64,000 nucleotides of DNA from Clostridia bacterium (GTDB lineage Bacteria > Bacillota > Clostridia > Lachnospirales > Anaerotignaceae), in assembly GCA_022786605.1 (NCBI GenBank), contig JALFWW010000002.1:62001-126000 (forward strand). The letters run 5' to 3'. Below the pieces are notes generated by a model. It had not been told where the DNA came from and did no database searches. It saw only the letters and a list, made by a program, of their open reading frames with translations. This document shows positions 24,931 to 33,303 of the stretch, in pieces. Both the position numbers and the translations under genes were made by a program. Every line of letters starts with the position of its first letter. The stretch's first letter is position 1.

Positions 24931-26046
24931 TTACATAAGATTTTCAGGATTCAAACATTCCAGTTCAGGCAGAACAAAACGTCCGTCTTTGCGGATGAGC
25001 ACATCGTCGAACCAGATTTCGCCGCCGCCGTATTCCGGTGTCATGATGAGCACCAGATCCCAGTGGATGGCGGATTTATTGCCGTTGGGTGCGTCGTCAT
25101 AGCAGTTGCCGGGAGTGAAGTGGATACTGCCGGCAATCTTTTCGTCAAAGAGGATGTTGTTCATGGGTTTTGTGATATAAGGGTTTACGCCGATGGCAAA
25201 TTCACCCACATATCTTGCCCCTTCGTCGGTGTTGAAGATGTGTTCCAGACGTTCTTTATCGTTGCCGTCGCAGTCGATGATTTTCCCGTCTTTGAATGTG
25301 AGTTTTACATTTTCAAAGGTAAAGCTGTTGTATTCGGAAGGGGTGTTGTAAGTGATGACGCCGTTGATGGAGTCACGAACGGGAGCTGTATAGATTTCCC
25401 CGTCAGGAATGTTGCAGGTGCCAGCGCATTTCACTGCGGGAATGTCCTTGATGGAGAATGTCAGGTCAGTGCCTTTTGCTACCAGACGGACTTTGTCTGT
25501 GCGGTTCATCAGGTCAACGATGCTGTCCATGGCTTTGGACATTTTGCCGTAGTCCAGATTGCATACATTGAAGTAGAAATCTTCAAAGTCCTCCAGACTG
25601 GTGTGTGCGGACTGTGCCATGCCGTTGGTGGGGTAGCGCAGTACCACCCATTTTGTATGAGGCACGCGGATTTCATGGTGGACAGGTGCGGAGTAATATT
25701 TTTCGTAAATGCTCTGTTTTTCGTTGGGCACGTCTGCCTGTTCGGTGATGTTGTCCTCACCACGAACGCCGATGAAAGCGTCCATTTCGTTCATGAGCAG
25801 GCTGTCCGCTTTTGCCATCAGTTCCATCTGTTCTTTTGTGGCACCCAGCAGCAGTTCACGCTCCAGAGAGTTTGTCATCAGCTGCAAAAAGGGTGTTGCG
25901 CCGATTTTGTATACTTCTTTGATGATGGCTTTTACCAAGGGGGCGGGATGAATGCCGTTCTGGTGAATCATTACTTTTTCGCCTTTTTGCAGGCGGCAGG
26001 AATTATGCACCAGATTATAAGCCAGTTGTTCGATTCTAGGGTCCAT
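24931..26046 (-). CDS. M29 family aminopeptidase
   Basis: 371 residues of the thermophilic aminopeptidase (AmpS/PepS) family, cytosolic metallo-exopeptidases that remove N-terminal residues from peptides. Visible family segments include LRYPTNGMAQSAHTS, YNTPSEYNSF, YVGEFAIGVNP with a metal-binding glutamate, KIAGSIHFTPG and AIHWDLVLIM with metal-binding histidines. The ATG has GAAAGGAG upstream. It stands alone between divergent genes. Confidence 0.92.
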   Translation of the reverse strand: MDPRIEQLAYNLVHNSCRLQKGEKVMIHQNGIHPAPLVKAIIKEVYKIGATPFLQLMTNSLERELLLGATKEQMELMAKADSLLMNEMDAFIGVRGEDNITEQADVPNEKQSIYEKYYSAPVHHEIRVPHTKWVVLRYPTNGMAQSAHTSLEDFEDFYFNVCNLDYGKMSKAMDSIVDLMNRTDKVRLVAKGTDLTFSIKDIPAVKCAGTCNIPDGEIYTAPVRDSINGVITYNTPSEYNSFTFENVKLTFKDGKIIDCDGNDKERLEHIFNTDEGARYVGEFAIGVNPYITKPMNNILFDEKIAGSIHFTPGNCYDDAPNGNKSAIHWDLVLIMTPEYGGGEIWFDDVLIRKDGRFVLPELECLNPENLM

Positions 26047-26087
26047 ATTGTAATCTCCTTTCGATGTAACCTTCTGTATTCGTTCCT

Positions 26088-26116
26088 ATTTTACCCTTTT
26101 TTGGGGAAATACGCAA
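26088..26116 (-). promoter_or_regulatory. Promoter of the M29 aminopeptidase gene
   Basis: On the minus strand TTGCGT (26111-26116), 17-bp spacer, TAAAAT (26088-26093). Confidence 0.6.
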
Positions 26117-26134
26117 AAAAAATTACGGGAAAAT

Positions 26135-26163
26135 TTGACACTTTGCCGCCGGATGGATACAAT
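26135..26163 (+). promoter_or_regulatory. Promoter of the NifX-like/YqeG genes
   Basis: TTGACA (26135-26140), 17-bp spacer, TACAAT (26158-26163); nearly ideal sigma-A promoter. It is back to back with the aminopeptidase promoter. Confidence 0.8.
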
Positions 26164-26189
26164 AGGACAAAGAAAGGAAGGTGTGGACC

Positions 26190-26537
26190 ATGCGGGTTGC
26201 CATTCCCACAAAGGACGGGGAGATTTTTCTCCGGTATAGCGAAACGAAAGAATTTACGGTCTATGAAGTGGAAATCGAACTGGTGAAGGCAAAAGAAGTG
26301 GTGCCCTTGGGGGATAAGACCATTGCGGAGTTTCTTACAGAACAGGACATCAATGTGGTGCTCTGCGCCAATATCCGTTCCGCAGGCAGGACCCTGCTCC
26401 GCACCAAGCGCATCGAACTGATCTACGGCGTGACGGGAAACGCCGATGAAGCCATGATCCGTTATCTCAGCGGGGAGCAGCTGGGAACGGTGGAGGAAAA
26501 CGCTTTGCTGCGGATGGAACTGGACGAGAGGATATAA
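26190..26537 (+). CDS. NifX/NifB-like (dinitrogenase Fe-Mo cofactor domain) protein
   Basis: 115 residues with the pattern of the FeMo-cofactor-binding fold: MRVAIPTKDGEIFLRYSETK at the start, a central FLTEQDINVVLCANIRSAG, and a C-terminal ELIYGVTGNADEAMIRYLSG. Proteins of this fold occur far beyond nitrogen fixers and bind metal-sulfur clusters or act in Fe-S metabolism; no nif genes are near. ATG at 26190 is preferred to GTG at 26181 because AAGGAAGG has correct spacing and because MRVAIP is the family start. It precedes yqeG by 9 bases. Confidence 0.75.
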   Translation: MRVAIPTKDGEIFLRYSETKEFTVYEVEIELVKAKEVVPLGDKTIAEFLTEQDINVVLCANIRSAGRTLLRTKRIELIYGVTGNADEAMIRYLSGEQLGTVEENALLRMELDERI

Positions 26538-26546
26538 GGAGGCAAT

Positions 26547-27056
26547 ATGATACTGGAACGATTTTTCCCTGATTTGTACATTCAGTCCATTTATGACCTG
26601 CCTTTGGCGGAGCTGAAGGAAATGGGCATACGGGGACTGGTATTCGACATTGACAATACGGTGGCGCCCTTTGATGTGGCAGACCCGGACGAAAAACTCA
26701 TTGACTTTTTTGCCCAGCTGCGGGACATGGGTTTCCGTCTGTGTATCCTGTCCAATAATAACAAGGAGCGGGTGCATCGCTTCAATAAGCCCCTGAAAAC
26801 CCTTGCCATCCATAAGGCAGGCAAGCCCAGTCCCAGAAAAATGAAGCAGGCTTTAAAACGTCTGGGGCTCATTCCGCAGGAAGCGGCCATGGTAGGCGAT
26901 CAGGTATTTACAGATATGTGGTGCGGACACAAAGGCGGTCTGTACTGCATCATGACAGCGCCCATCTGCGACCGTGACCAGCTCATCACAAAGGTGAAAC
27001 GGGGCATGGAACGGAAAGTCATGAATGTATATTTCAAGAGAAACGGCATGGTTTGA
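26547..27056 (+). CDS. yqeG: YqeG family HAD IIIA phosphatase
   Basis: 169 residues of the HAD superfamily with all four motifs: DIDNT (nucleophile aspartate), ILSNNN, the conserved lysine in KAGKPSPRKM, and VGDQVFTD. YqeG proteins are widespread in Firmicutes; in B. subtilis the gene belongs to a cluster with yqeH (a ribosome GTPase) and its substrate is not firmly known, although phosphatidylglycerophosphate is the substrate of the related PGPase. TAAGGAGGCAAT precedes the ATG. Co-transcribed with the NifX-like gene. Confidence 0.9.
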   Translation: MILERFFPDLYIQSIYDLPLAELKEMGIRGLVFDIDNTVAPFDVADPDEKLIDFFAQLRDMGFRLCILSNNNKERVHRFNKPLKTLAIHKAGKPSPRKMKQALKRLGLIPQEAAMVGDQVFTDMWCGHKGGLYCIMTAPICDRDQLITKVKRGMERKVMNVYFKRNGMV

Positions 27057-27087
27057 GGCAAAAAGATGGTTTTTTTCAGATTATGTA

Positions 27088-27116
27088 TTGAAAAAACATT
27101 GATTTTCCATTAAAAT
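27088..27116 (+). promoter_or_regulatory. Promoter of efp
   Basis: TTGAAA (27088-27093), 17-bp spacer, TAAAAT (27111-27116). A CGGGAA/TTCCCG hairpin lies in the leader near 27173-27190. Confidence 0.65.
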
Positions 27117-27217
27117 ATAATAGGATATGCTTATTTTTAGAATAAGAAATATAGTATCATTTTCAAAAACAGCGGGAATGTTTTTCCCGTAAGATGAAAT
27201 TTGAGGAGGAAATAAAC

Positions 27218-27781
27218 ATGATTTCTGCAGGTGAACTTAGAAACGGCGTAACCATGGAATACGAAGGCGAAATTTACAGCGTACTGGAATTCCAGCATGT
27301 AAAACCCGGTAAAGGTGCGGCTTTCGTTCGTACAAGACTGAAAAACATCAAAACAGGCGCGGTAGTGGAAAAAACATTCCGTCCTACTGAAAAAATGTCC
27401 AAAGCACACATCGACAGAATGGATATGCAGTACCTGTACAATGACGGTGAACTGTATCACTTCATGAACAACGAAACATTCGACCAGATCGCTCTGAACG
27501 CTTCCGATGTTGGCGATTCCCTGAAATTCGTAAAAGAAAACGAAAACGTAAAACTGCTGTCCCACGATGGCAACGTATTCGGTATCGAACCCCCTCTGTT
27601 CGTTGAACTGGAAATCACAGACACAGAACCCGGTTTCGCAGGCAACACAGCACAGGGCGCTACAAAACCCGCCATCGTTGAAACAGGCGCGTCCGTTCAG
27701 GTACCTCTGTTCATCAACCAAGGTGAAATCATCAAGATCGACACTCGTACAGGCGAATACCTGAGCAGAGTAAACAACTAA
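27218..27781 (+). CDS. efp: Translation elongation factor P
   Basis: Rescues ribosomes stalled at polyproline. 187 residues in three beta-barrel domains. The tip loop reads [17 protein letters not shown] with lysine at position 32, the residue modified post-translationally in B. subtilis. Family end [10 protein letters not shown] is present. The start at 27218 has GAGGAGGAAA upstream; the frame from 27194 would add eight residues without family support. 37 bases before the next gene, so probably co-transcribed with it. Confidence 0.96.
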   Translation: MISAGELRNGVTMEYEGEIYSVLEFQHVKPGKGAAFVRTRLKNIKTGAVVEKTFRPTEKMSKAHIDRMDMQYLYNDGELYHFMNNETFDQIALNASDVGDSLKFVKENENVKLLSHDGNVFGIEPPLFVELEITDTEPGFAGNTAQGATKPAIVETGASVQVPLFINQGEIIKIDTRTGEYLSRVNN

Positions 27782-27818
27782 TCTTTTTTCCCGGATTCCC
27801 GGAAGGAGGCAGTGATAA

Positions 27819-28166
27819 ATGGAATATTTCGATAAGAAAATCACATATCTGAGAGGGCTTTGCGACGGCAGCGGGTTCGATCCCGATACCAAAGAAGGCA
27901 AGATTTTCCATGGCATCATGGATATTCTGGAGGATATGGCGTTTATGCTGGAAACCTTCCTGGATGATGAAGAACTGGAAGAAATGGAACTGGATGAAGA
28001 AGAAACGGAAGAACCCGTGTACTTCTATTCCTTCATCTGCCCCAACTGCGGCGAGGAAATCGACGTGGATGAGGAAACCATGGAAACCCAGAAGGAAATT
28101 GCCTGTCCCGCTTGCGGCAACAGCATTCCCATGGGCACGATGGATATCGATGAATTAAAGTTTTAA
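27819..28166 (+). CDS. Acidic zinc-ribbon protein, clostridial CD1247-like
   Basis: 115 residues. The N-terminal half (MEYFDKKITYLRGLCDGSGF and EGKIFHGIMDILEDMAFML) resembles a small domain found mainly in Clostridia next to efp. It is followed by a very acidic linker and a C-terminal zinc ribbon CPNCGEEIDVDEET ... CPACGNSI. The function is unknown; a protein- or RNA-binding role for the ribbon is inference. GGAAGGAGG precedes the ATG. A terminator follows directly. Confidence 0.8.
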   Translation: MEYFDKKITYLRGLCDGSGFDPDTKEGKIFHGIMDILEDMAFMLETFLDDEELEEMELDEEETEEPVYFYSFICPNCGEEIDVDEETMETQKEIACPACGNSIPMGTMDIDELKF

Positions 28167-28178
28167 GATGTGACGAAA

Positions 28179-28208
28179 AAAGAGAGAATCCATATTCTCT
28201 CTTTTTTA
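28179..28208 (+). terminator. Terminator after the zinc-ribbon protein
   Basis: AAGAGAGAAT CCAT ATTCTCTTTTTT: 9-bp stem with overlapping T-run. Confidence 0.85.
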
Positions 28209-28388
28209 TATATAAAATCAGAAAGAAAAGTCAGAAGAAAGGGGTTTGGGACAACAACATATCTTCCTTAGCCGCAAAAAAGCGAGAGAAAACCATTTGG
28301 AAGAACATCACGGGGGCAGAAGTCTGCCGCAGATGGGACGGTGATGGTTTTCAAAAAGAGCAAGCGTCTTGATAAGGAGTGAAACAAA

Positions 28389-29327
28389 ATGGAACAAACC
28401 CAAGGGGCAGTGATGCCCAAAATGACCAGAGATAAAAAATTGCAGACGGAGAAAAGGATATTACAGCTGTCTGTTTTTGCCGATGTATGTTTTGTGGCGG
28501 CGGAGTTATTGTTTGCTTTTGCCAGCCATTCCCAGTCGGTGCTCATGGATGCCGCCTATGACGGGGCGGAAATGCTCATGATGGCGGCGGCAGTCTGTCT
28601 GACACCTCTTTTTTACAGACCCATTTCCGAGAAATATCCCTTCGGATACGCACAGGTGGAATCTGTTTTTACAGCGGTGAAATCCGCCATGATGCTTTCT
28701 GTCATGGCGGGATTGACAGCGAATGTCATCCAGACCATGCTTTCTGGCGGCGCCCATGTGGCTTATGGGGCTGTATCCATGTTCCAGTTGCTGCTGGGGC
28801 TGGTGAGCCTTTGTATTCTGGGCGTTATGTATGTGGGCGCCAGAAAAGTGGCTTCCCCCATACTGCGGGCAGAATGGATGGCATGGCGGCTGGATGTCCT
28901 TTACAGCATGGGCATGGCGGCGGCATTCTTTGGGGCAAATATACTGAAAGATACCGCTCTTGCATGGATCGCGCCTTATGTGGATCAGGTGGTGGCGCTG
29001 TTGGTGGTGGCGTTTGCACTGCCGGGGGCCGCAAAGATGTTTTTTGGCGCGGTGAAAGATATTTTCCTTTTTGCGCCTGATGAAAAGATATTGAAACAGG
29101 TCAAAGAAATCTGCCAGCCTCTTTTGCGGGTACATGGATTTGAGCCGGTGTTTTACGATGTGACCCGCACAGGACGCAGAATGTGGGTATCGGTGTATTT
29201 TCATACGGAAAGAGATGTGATCTCTTTGGACTGCATGCGGCAGGTATCCAGGCAGGTACAGAAATGTCTGCGTGAAAAATGGGATGATTGTGTCTGTGAA
29301 CTGGTGCCGGAACAGGGGCAGGCGTAA
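28389..29327 (+). CDS. Cation diffusion facilitator family transporter (atypical)
   Basis: 312 residues, about six membrane segments and a C-terminal soluble domain (from about 215), the layout of CDF/cation efflux proteins that export Zn, Mn, Fe or Cd by H+ antiport. The first metal-site half is present as DAAYDGAEM (DxxxD) in membrane segment 2. In segment 5, where most family members have HxxxD, this protein has WRLDVLYS, keeping the aspartate but lacking the histidine. The metal preference may therefore be unusual, or transport altered. It is monocistronic, with a good terminator. Confidence 0.82.
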   Translation: MEQTQGAVMPKMTRDKKLQTEKRILQLSVFADVCFVAAELLFAFASHSQSVLMDAAYDGAEMLMMAAAVCLTPLFYRPISEKYPFGYAQVESVFTAVKSAMMLSVMAGLTANVIQTMLSGGAHVAYGAVSMFQLLLGLVSLCILGVMYVGARKVASPILRAEWMAWRLDVLYSMGMAAAFFGANILKDTALAWIAPYVDQVVALLVVAFALPGAAKMFFGAVKDIFLFAPDEKILKQVKEICQPLLRVHGFEPVFYDVTRTGRRMWVSVYFHTERDVISLDCMRQVSRQVQKCLREKWDDCVCELVPEQGQA

Positions 29328-29336
29328 CAGAAACCA

Positions 29337-29371
29337 AAAAAAGCTGATTCTTTTTGAGAATCAGCTTTTTG
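29337..29371 (+). terminator. Terminator after the CDF transporter
   Basis: AAAAGCTGATTCT pairs with AGAATCAGCTTTT (12-13 bp) across a short loop, T-run on the + strand and A-run on the other, so it may act both ways. Confidence 0.9.
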
Positions 29372-29489
29372 TATGAAAAACCGGCAAGTATCCCGCCATT
29401 GTTTTGTTCAGTGGATTTACGAAAAAGAAGGGAAAAAAATACTGGCGGCGAATACAAAACAGAAATCATTTTCAGAAAGAAGGCGCCTT

Positions 29490-29918
29490 ATGAAACCATA
29501 TTTCCATAAAGTACAATATTATGAAACAGACAAAATGGGCATTGCCCATCATTCCAATTACATCCGCTGGATGGAAGAAGCCCGGGTGGATTTTCTGGAG
29601 AAGATCGGCTGGGGTTTTGACCGTCTGGAAGCGGAGGGCATTGTTTCCCCTGTGATAGGGGTCCATGGCAGATACAAAAAGTCCTGCATATTTGCCGATG
29701 TGCTGGAGATCACTGTAAAGGTGCAGAAATATAATGGCATGATGATGCATCTGGCATACGAAATGAAACTGGCGGAAACGGACCAGGTGCTTTTTACAGG
29801 TGTTTCCGAACACTGCTTCTTAGATCAGGCAGGCAAACCTCTGCGGCTGAAACAGAAATGGCAGGGGCTGGATGAAACCCTGCGGCAGATGGCGGCGGAT
29901 GGGGAACAAAAAGAATGA
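29490..29918 (+). CDS. Hot-dog fold acyl-CoA thioesterase (4HBT/YbgC type)
   Basis: 142 residues. It starts MKPYFHKVQYYETDKMGIAH, with the YxxTDxMGxxHHSNYIRWMEEAR signature of 4-hydroxybenzoyl-CoA thioesterase/YbgC proteins; the aspartate is the catalytic residue. It hydrolyses acyl-CoA thioesters, substrate unknown. The start at 29490 is chosen because the family begins here and AGAAGG lies upstream; the frame from 29373 begins inside the preceding terminator. Confidence 0.9.
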   Translation: MKPYFHKVQYYETDKMGIAHHSNYIRWMEEARVDFLEKIGWGFDRLEAEGIVSPVIGVHGRYKKSCIFADVLEITVKVQKYNGMMMHLAYEMKLAETDQVLFTGVSEHCFLDQAGKPLRLKQKWQGLDETLRQMAADGEQKE

Positions 29919-30159
29919 CGCTGTGATTTTACAGACCATGCATAAACCAAATGATTTTTCCTCAAATCTTTCTTTCCTTTTTGGCAGTAGTTTTCCGCTG
30001 TATGAAAATCATGCGGGGACGCATCCTATTTGCGAGAAATCGCGGGCAAATGGACGAAAAATCCCCATAATATCGTCATGCAACCAAAAGTTGCGGGATA
30101 ATTGCTGGTGGAAACCAGGTTTTTTTTATACACTCAATCAAAAGAAAGGAGGTCTTTTG
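29919..30159 (+). promoter_or_regulatory. Structured leader ending in a terminator-like hairpin before the XRE-TraX genes
   Basis: About 240 non-coding bases. GCAAC/GTTGC pairs around CAAAA, then CTGGT GGAA ACCAG is followed by G and eight Ts (about 30108-30128), only some 20 bases before AAAGGAGG. A terminator this close to a ribosome binding site suggests transcription attenuation, or simply marks the end of the thioesterase message. No known riboswitch motif was recognised. Confidence 0.4.
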
Positions 30160-30546
30160 ATGAATTTGTATTCCATTGTTGCTGTAGCTGTTCTGCTGTT
30201 TTATCTTTTGTGCTTTTGTGTCATTTGCTATCTCATCTATCTGATCATTCAGGCCCTGAGAAAGTATATCCGTACGGAAGATGTGCGCAAGGAAAAATCC
30301 CTAGTGCGGAAATCTCTGGCGGAAATATTGAAGGAAAACAGAATCCGCTGCAAAATGACACAGGAATTTGTGGCAGAAGCCTTGGGCGTGAGCCGACAGG
30401 CTGTTTCCAAATGGGAGAACGGCACCACAGACCCCAGTACGTCTAATTTGATGGCATTGGCAAAGCTCTATGGCGTGACAGCGGAAGAAATTTTGAGATG
30501 TACGGCAGGAAAAGGAAAGGAAGAAGAGATTGAGGAGGAAATATAA
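30160..30546 (+). CDS. Membrane-anchored XRE-family regulator
   Basis: 128 residues. A single hydrophobic helix at the N-terminus (YSIVAVAVLLFYLLCFCVIC, about 4-32) is followed by a basic stretch and a complete XRE helix-turn-helix (about 57-108: RCKMTQEFVAEALGVSRQAV, SKWENGTTDP). The C-terminus is acidic. The HTH should lie in the cytoplasm next to the membrane, so DNA binding may respond to an envelope signal or to its partner. AAAGGAGG precedes the ATG. Its stop is immediately followed by the TTG of the TraX-like gene. Confidence 0.85.
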   Translation: MNLYSIVAVAVLLFYLLCFCVICYLIYLIIQALRKYIRTEDVRKEKSLVRKSLAEILKENRIRCKMTQEFVAEALGVSRQAVSKWENGTTDPSTSNLMALAKLYGVTAEEILRCTAGKGKEEEIEEEI

Positions 30547-31383
30547 TTGGGTGAAAATGAGATTCTGTTGGGGAAGGCAGGTTCCCTGAAAGGAAAGATT
30601 CTGGATGGTACCACTATCAAGCTGTTGGCGGCGTTTTTGATGGTGCTGGATCATATCCATCAAATGTTTGCGTACCGTGGTGCCCCTATGTGGCTGACCA
30701 TGGCGGGACGGGTCGTATTTCCCTTATTTTTGTTTGCGGCGGCGGAGAGCTTTCACTATACCCGTGATCGGAAAAAATATCTGCTGCGGCTTTTGCTGGC
30801 AAGCTGGTTTATGACCATTTCATCTTTTTTCATACAGTGGCTCCTGCCAAATGACCATGTGGTTTTGATGAATAACGCCTTCAGTACGTTTTTTGTAACG
30901 GCGGTGTATATGCTCAGCTGGGATTGGCTGAAAGAGGGGGTCAGGGAAAAACGCCTGCGCCTGATTTTAAAGGCGGTGTTGGCTGCGGTTATCCCTGTTG
31001 TGTTTGCCATTCCCATGCTGTTTGTGGGCATGCTTTCCGCAAATGAAAACATGGCTTTTTCCACCATTCGGGCACTGGCGACTTTGTCCCTGCTGCTGCC
31101 CAATATTCTGACCATAGAAGGCGGTGTGCTTCTGGTGGCGCTGGGAGTTGTGTTTTATATTTTCCGACAGCACAGATGGATACAAATCGGCGCGCTGGTG
31201 CTGCTGTCAGGATTTGTGTTTTATCGTGATCCGGCGGATATCCAGTGGATGATGGTATTTGCGGCTGTGCCCATGGCGCTGTATAACGGCAGCAAGGGGA
31301 AAGGTCTGAAACATTTCTTTTATATTTTTTATCCTGCTCATATTTATCTTTTATATATTTTGTCCTCTGTGACGGCAGGATAA
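30547..31383 (+). CDS. TraX family membrane protein (acyltransferase-like)
   Basis: 278 residues, about eight to nine membrane segments. The N-terminal TTIKLLAAFLMVLDHIHQMF with the conserved DH, and the VVFPLFLFAAAESF stretch match TraX proteins; F-plasmid TraX acetylates pilin and chromosomal homologues are thought to be acyltransferases for surface polymers. TTG start at 30547 with GAGGAGGAA eight bases upstream. No conjugation genes are near, so the name reflects the family only. Directly coupled to the membrane-anchored XRE regulator, which probably controls it. Confidence 0.85.
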   Translation: MGENEILLGKAGSLKGKILDGTTIKLLAAFLMVLDHIHQMFAYRGAPMWLTMAGRVVFPLFLFAAAESFHYTRDRKKYLLRLLLASWFMTISSFFIQWLLPNDHVVLMNNAFSTFFVTAVYMLSWDWLKEGVREKRLRLILKAVLAAVIPVVFAIPMLFVGMLSANENMAFSTIRALATLSLLLPNILTIEGGVLLVALGVVFYIFRQHRWIQIGALVLLSGFVFYRDPADIQWMMVFAAVPMALYNGSKGKGLKHFFYIFYPAHIYLLYILSSVTAG

Positions 31384-31461
31384 AGTGTTTTTATTGCGAA
31401 GAGGTAAAATCTCTATTCAGAAACAATTGAAAATAAACAGATAAAATTCCAGTGAAAATCA

Positions 31462-31502
31462 AAAGGCTGAAATCCTTGGTATATAAGGACTTCAGCCTTT
31501 TT
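31462..31502. terminator. Bidirectional terminator between traX-like and sulP genes
   Basis: AAAGGCTGAAATCCTT pairs with AAGGACTTCAGCCTTT around GGTATAT; T-run on the + strand and A-rich sequence on the other. The hairpin shares CTGAAATCCTTGGTAT with the one at 46319-46352. Confidence 0.85.
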
Positions 31503-31515
31503 TGGTTTCTTATGA

Positions 31516-33165
31516 TTAATCCTGACGGCAGGGAGGCAGCGGACGGTTTGTCAAAAGAGCACGTTCTACGCTCCAGTAGAAGTTTTCTTTGCCCACATAT
31601 TCGTCCAGGTCTGTTCTGCGCATCATTTCCATGGCACGGGAGGGCAGACCGCAGAGGACCACGTCTACACCTTTCATCCGCAGGTTTCCGATGAGGGTGC
31701 GGAGAGTCTGGGTACAGGAAATGTCGATGTTGGATACACCACGCATGGATAAGAGCAATGTGTCGCAGTCGCCGATCTTTGTGGAGATATCCGCCACATT
31801 CTGGGTATTGGCGAAAATCATGGGACCGGTGATGTAAGCCACCATAGCGTTATTGTAACGGTTCCGCAGGGCAGGGTCTGTCACATGGAGGCGATCCATG
31901 TCTACCTTTTCGTAGTTGATTTCGATAAAGGACAGACGGGACACCAGGAAGATCAGACCGATGACAACGCCCACCAGAATGGCAATGGTCAGGTCGAACA
32001 CGATGGTAGCGATCATGGTTGCCAGAAATTCCAGCATAGCCCCTTTGAATTTATGAGAGAACATATACAGGATAGAGTTCCATTCGTTCATGCGCCAAGC
32101 GGTGACCATCAGCACGCCTGCAAGGGCTGCCATGGGAATCTGACTCATGACGGGAGCCAACAGGAACATGGAGATCAAAAGCCCTACAGCGTGGAACATA
32201 CCTGTCAGACGTGTTTTTGCGCCGGAACGGATGGCAACGCTGGTACGGGCAATGGCTGCTGTAGCAGGGATACCGCCGAAGAAAGGCAGCAGGATGTTGC
32301 CCACGCCCTGAGCGATGAGTTCCTGATTGCTTTTCAGTCGAACACCGGTCATCTGACCTGCGCTGGCACCGCAGAGCAGGCTTTCAATCATGCCAAGGAT
32401 GGCAATACTGAAGGCGGGCATAATGAGGTTTGTGATGGTGGACAGATCCAGTGCGGAAAAGAGCAGTCGTTTTTCCGGGAAAAGGGTCTGGGGGATGGTG
32501 CCGACGGTGGGTACATCCAAGCCCATGAAGATGGAAAAGGCGGTGGTCAGGATGATGCTCACCAAAGACGCTGGTACAACGGCGTTCCATTTTTTCGGGA
32601 AGAACACCATGAACAGCACCACAAACAGACCGATGCCTACGGAAGTCAGATTGGGATGGAAACCCAGTGTACCGTAGCTTGCCAGTTTGGCAATGGCGGT
32701 AGCGCCTTCGCTGTGGGTGCCAAAGAAGTTATCGATCTGCCCCAAAGCAATGACAATGGCGATACCGGAGGTAAAGCCAGTGATAACGGGAGCAGGTATG
32801 AAAGAGGTCAGTTTCCCAAGACGCAGGATGCCCGCCAGAAGCAGCAGGATACCAGCCAGCAGTGTGGCGATGAATACGCCGTCCAGACCATAGCCTGCCA
32901 CCAGTGAAGTGAGGATGGCTGCCATAGCCCCTGTAGGACCGGAAATCTGGTAATATCCCCCGGCAAGGAAACTCATGACCAGACCGGCGATGATGGCGGT
33001 GATCAGACCAGAGGCGGCATCGGCACCGGAACTGACACCGAATGCCAGTGCCAGCGGCAGTGCAACAGCGGTAACTGTCAGACCTGCCATCAGGTCTTTC
33101 ATCAGCGCGGCGGAATTGTATCCCCGAAACTCTTGTTTCAAATCTTCTGCGAACCCTCGCAGCAT
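31516..33165 (-). CDS. SulP family inorganic anion transporter with STAS domain
   Basis: 549 residues. Around 11-14 membrane segments (SISGPTGAMAAIL-type motif QISGPTGAMAAIL in segment 3 and FGGIPATAAIARTSVAIRSG later) followed by a C-terminal STAS domain (about 440-540; LLLSMRGVSNIDISCTQTL). SulP proteins carry sulfate, bicarbonate or other anions; the sequence does not settle which. The N-terminus MLRGFAEDLKQEFRGYN and family length support the start. It stands alone, with its own promoter and terminator. Confidence 0.93.
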   Translation of the reverse strand: MLRGFAEDLKQEFRGYNSAALMKDLMAGLTVTAVALPLALAFGVSSGADAASGLITAIIAGLVMSFLAGGYYQISGPTGAMAAILTSLVAGYGLDGVFIATLLAGILLLLAGILRLGKLTSFIPAPVITGFTSGIAIVIALGQIDNFFGTHSEGATAIAKLASYGTLGFHPNLTSVGIGLFVVLFMVFFPKKWNAVVPASLVSIILTTAFSIFMGLDVPTVGTIPQTLFPEKRLLFSALDLSTITNLIMPAFSIAILGMIESLLCGASAGQMTGVRLKSNQELIAQGVGNILLPFFGGIPATAAIARTSVAIRSGAKTRLTGMFHAVGLLISMFLLAPVMSQIPMAALAGVLMVTAWRMNEWNSILYMFSHKFKGAMLEFLATMIATIVFDLTIAILVGVVIGLIFLVSRLSFIEINYEKVDMDRLHVTDPALRNRYNNAMVAYITGPMIFANTQNVADISTKIGDCDTLLLSMRGVSNIDISCTQTLRTLIGNLRMKGVDVVLCGLPSRAMEMMRRTDLDEYVGKENFYWSVERALLTNRPLPPCRQD

Positions 33166-33213
33166 AGAAAAAACCCCCTTAAATTTTTACATAAATCCAT
33201 TAAAAAAGTCATA

Positions 33214-33262
33214 AAAAATACACCTGCCCCCAGTGTCTCTTGGTTGTGACAATCAAAGGGGC
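33214..33262 (-). promoter_or_regulatory. Stem-loop in the sulP leader
   Basis: On the minus strand TGCCCC ... TGTC ... GACA ... GGGGGCA form a two-part stem in the transcript about 50-100 bases before the sulP start. No T-run follows, so it is not a simple terminator. Role unknown. Confidence 0.4.
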
Positions 33263-33274
33263 ACGTGCGTTTCC

Positions 33275-33303
33275 ATCATAGCAAAAAGCCGTTGTTTTCT
33301 CAA
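33275..33303 (-). promoter_or_regulatory. Promoter of sulP
   Basis: On the minus strand TTGAGA (33298-33303), 17-bp spacer, TATGAT (33275-33280). Confidence 0.6.
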
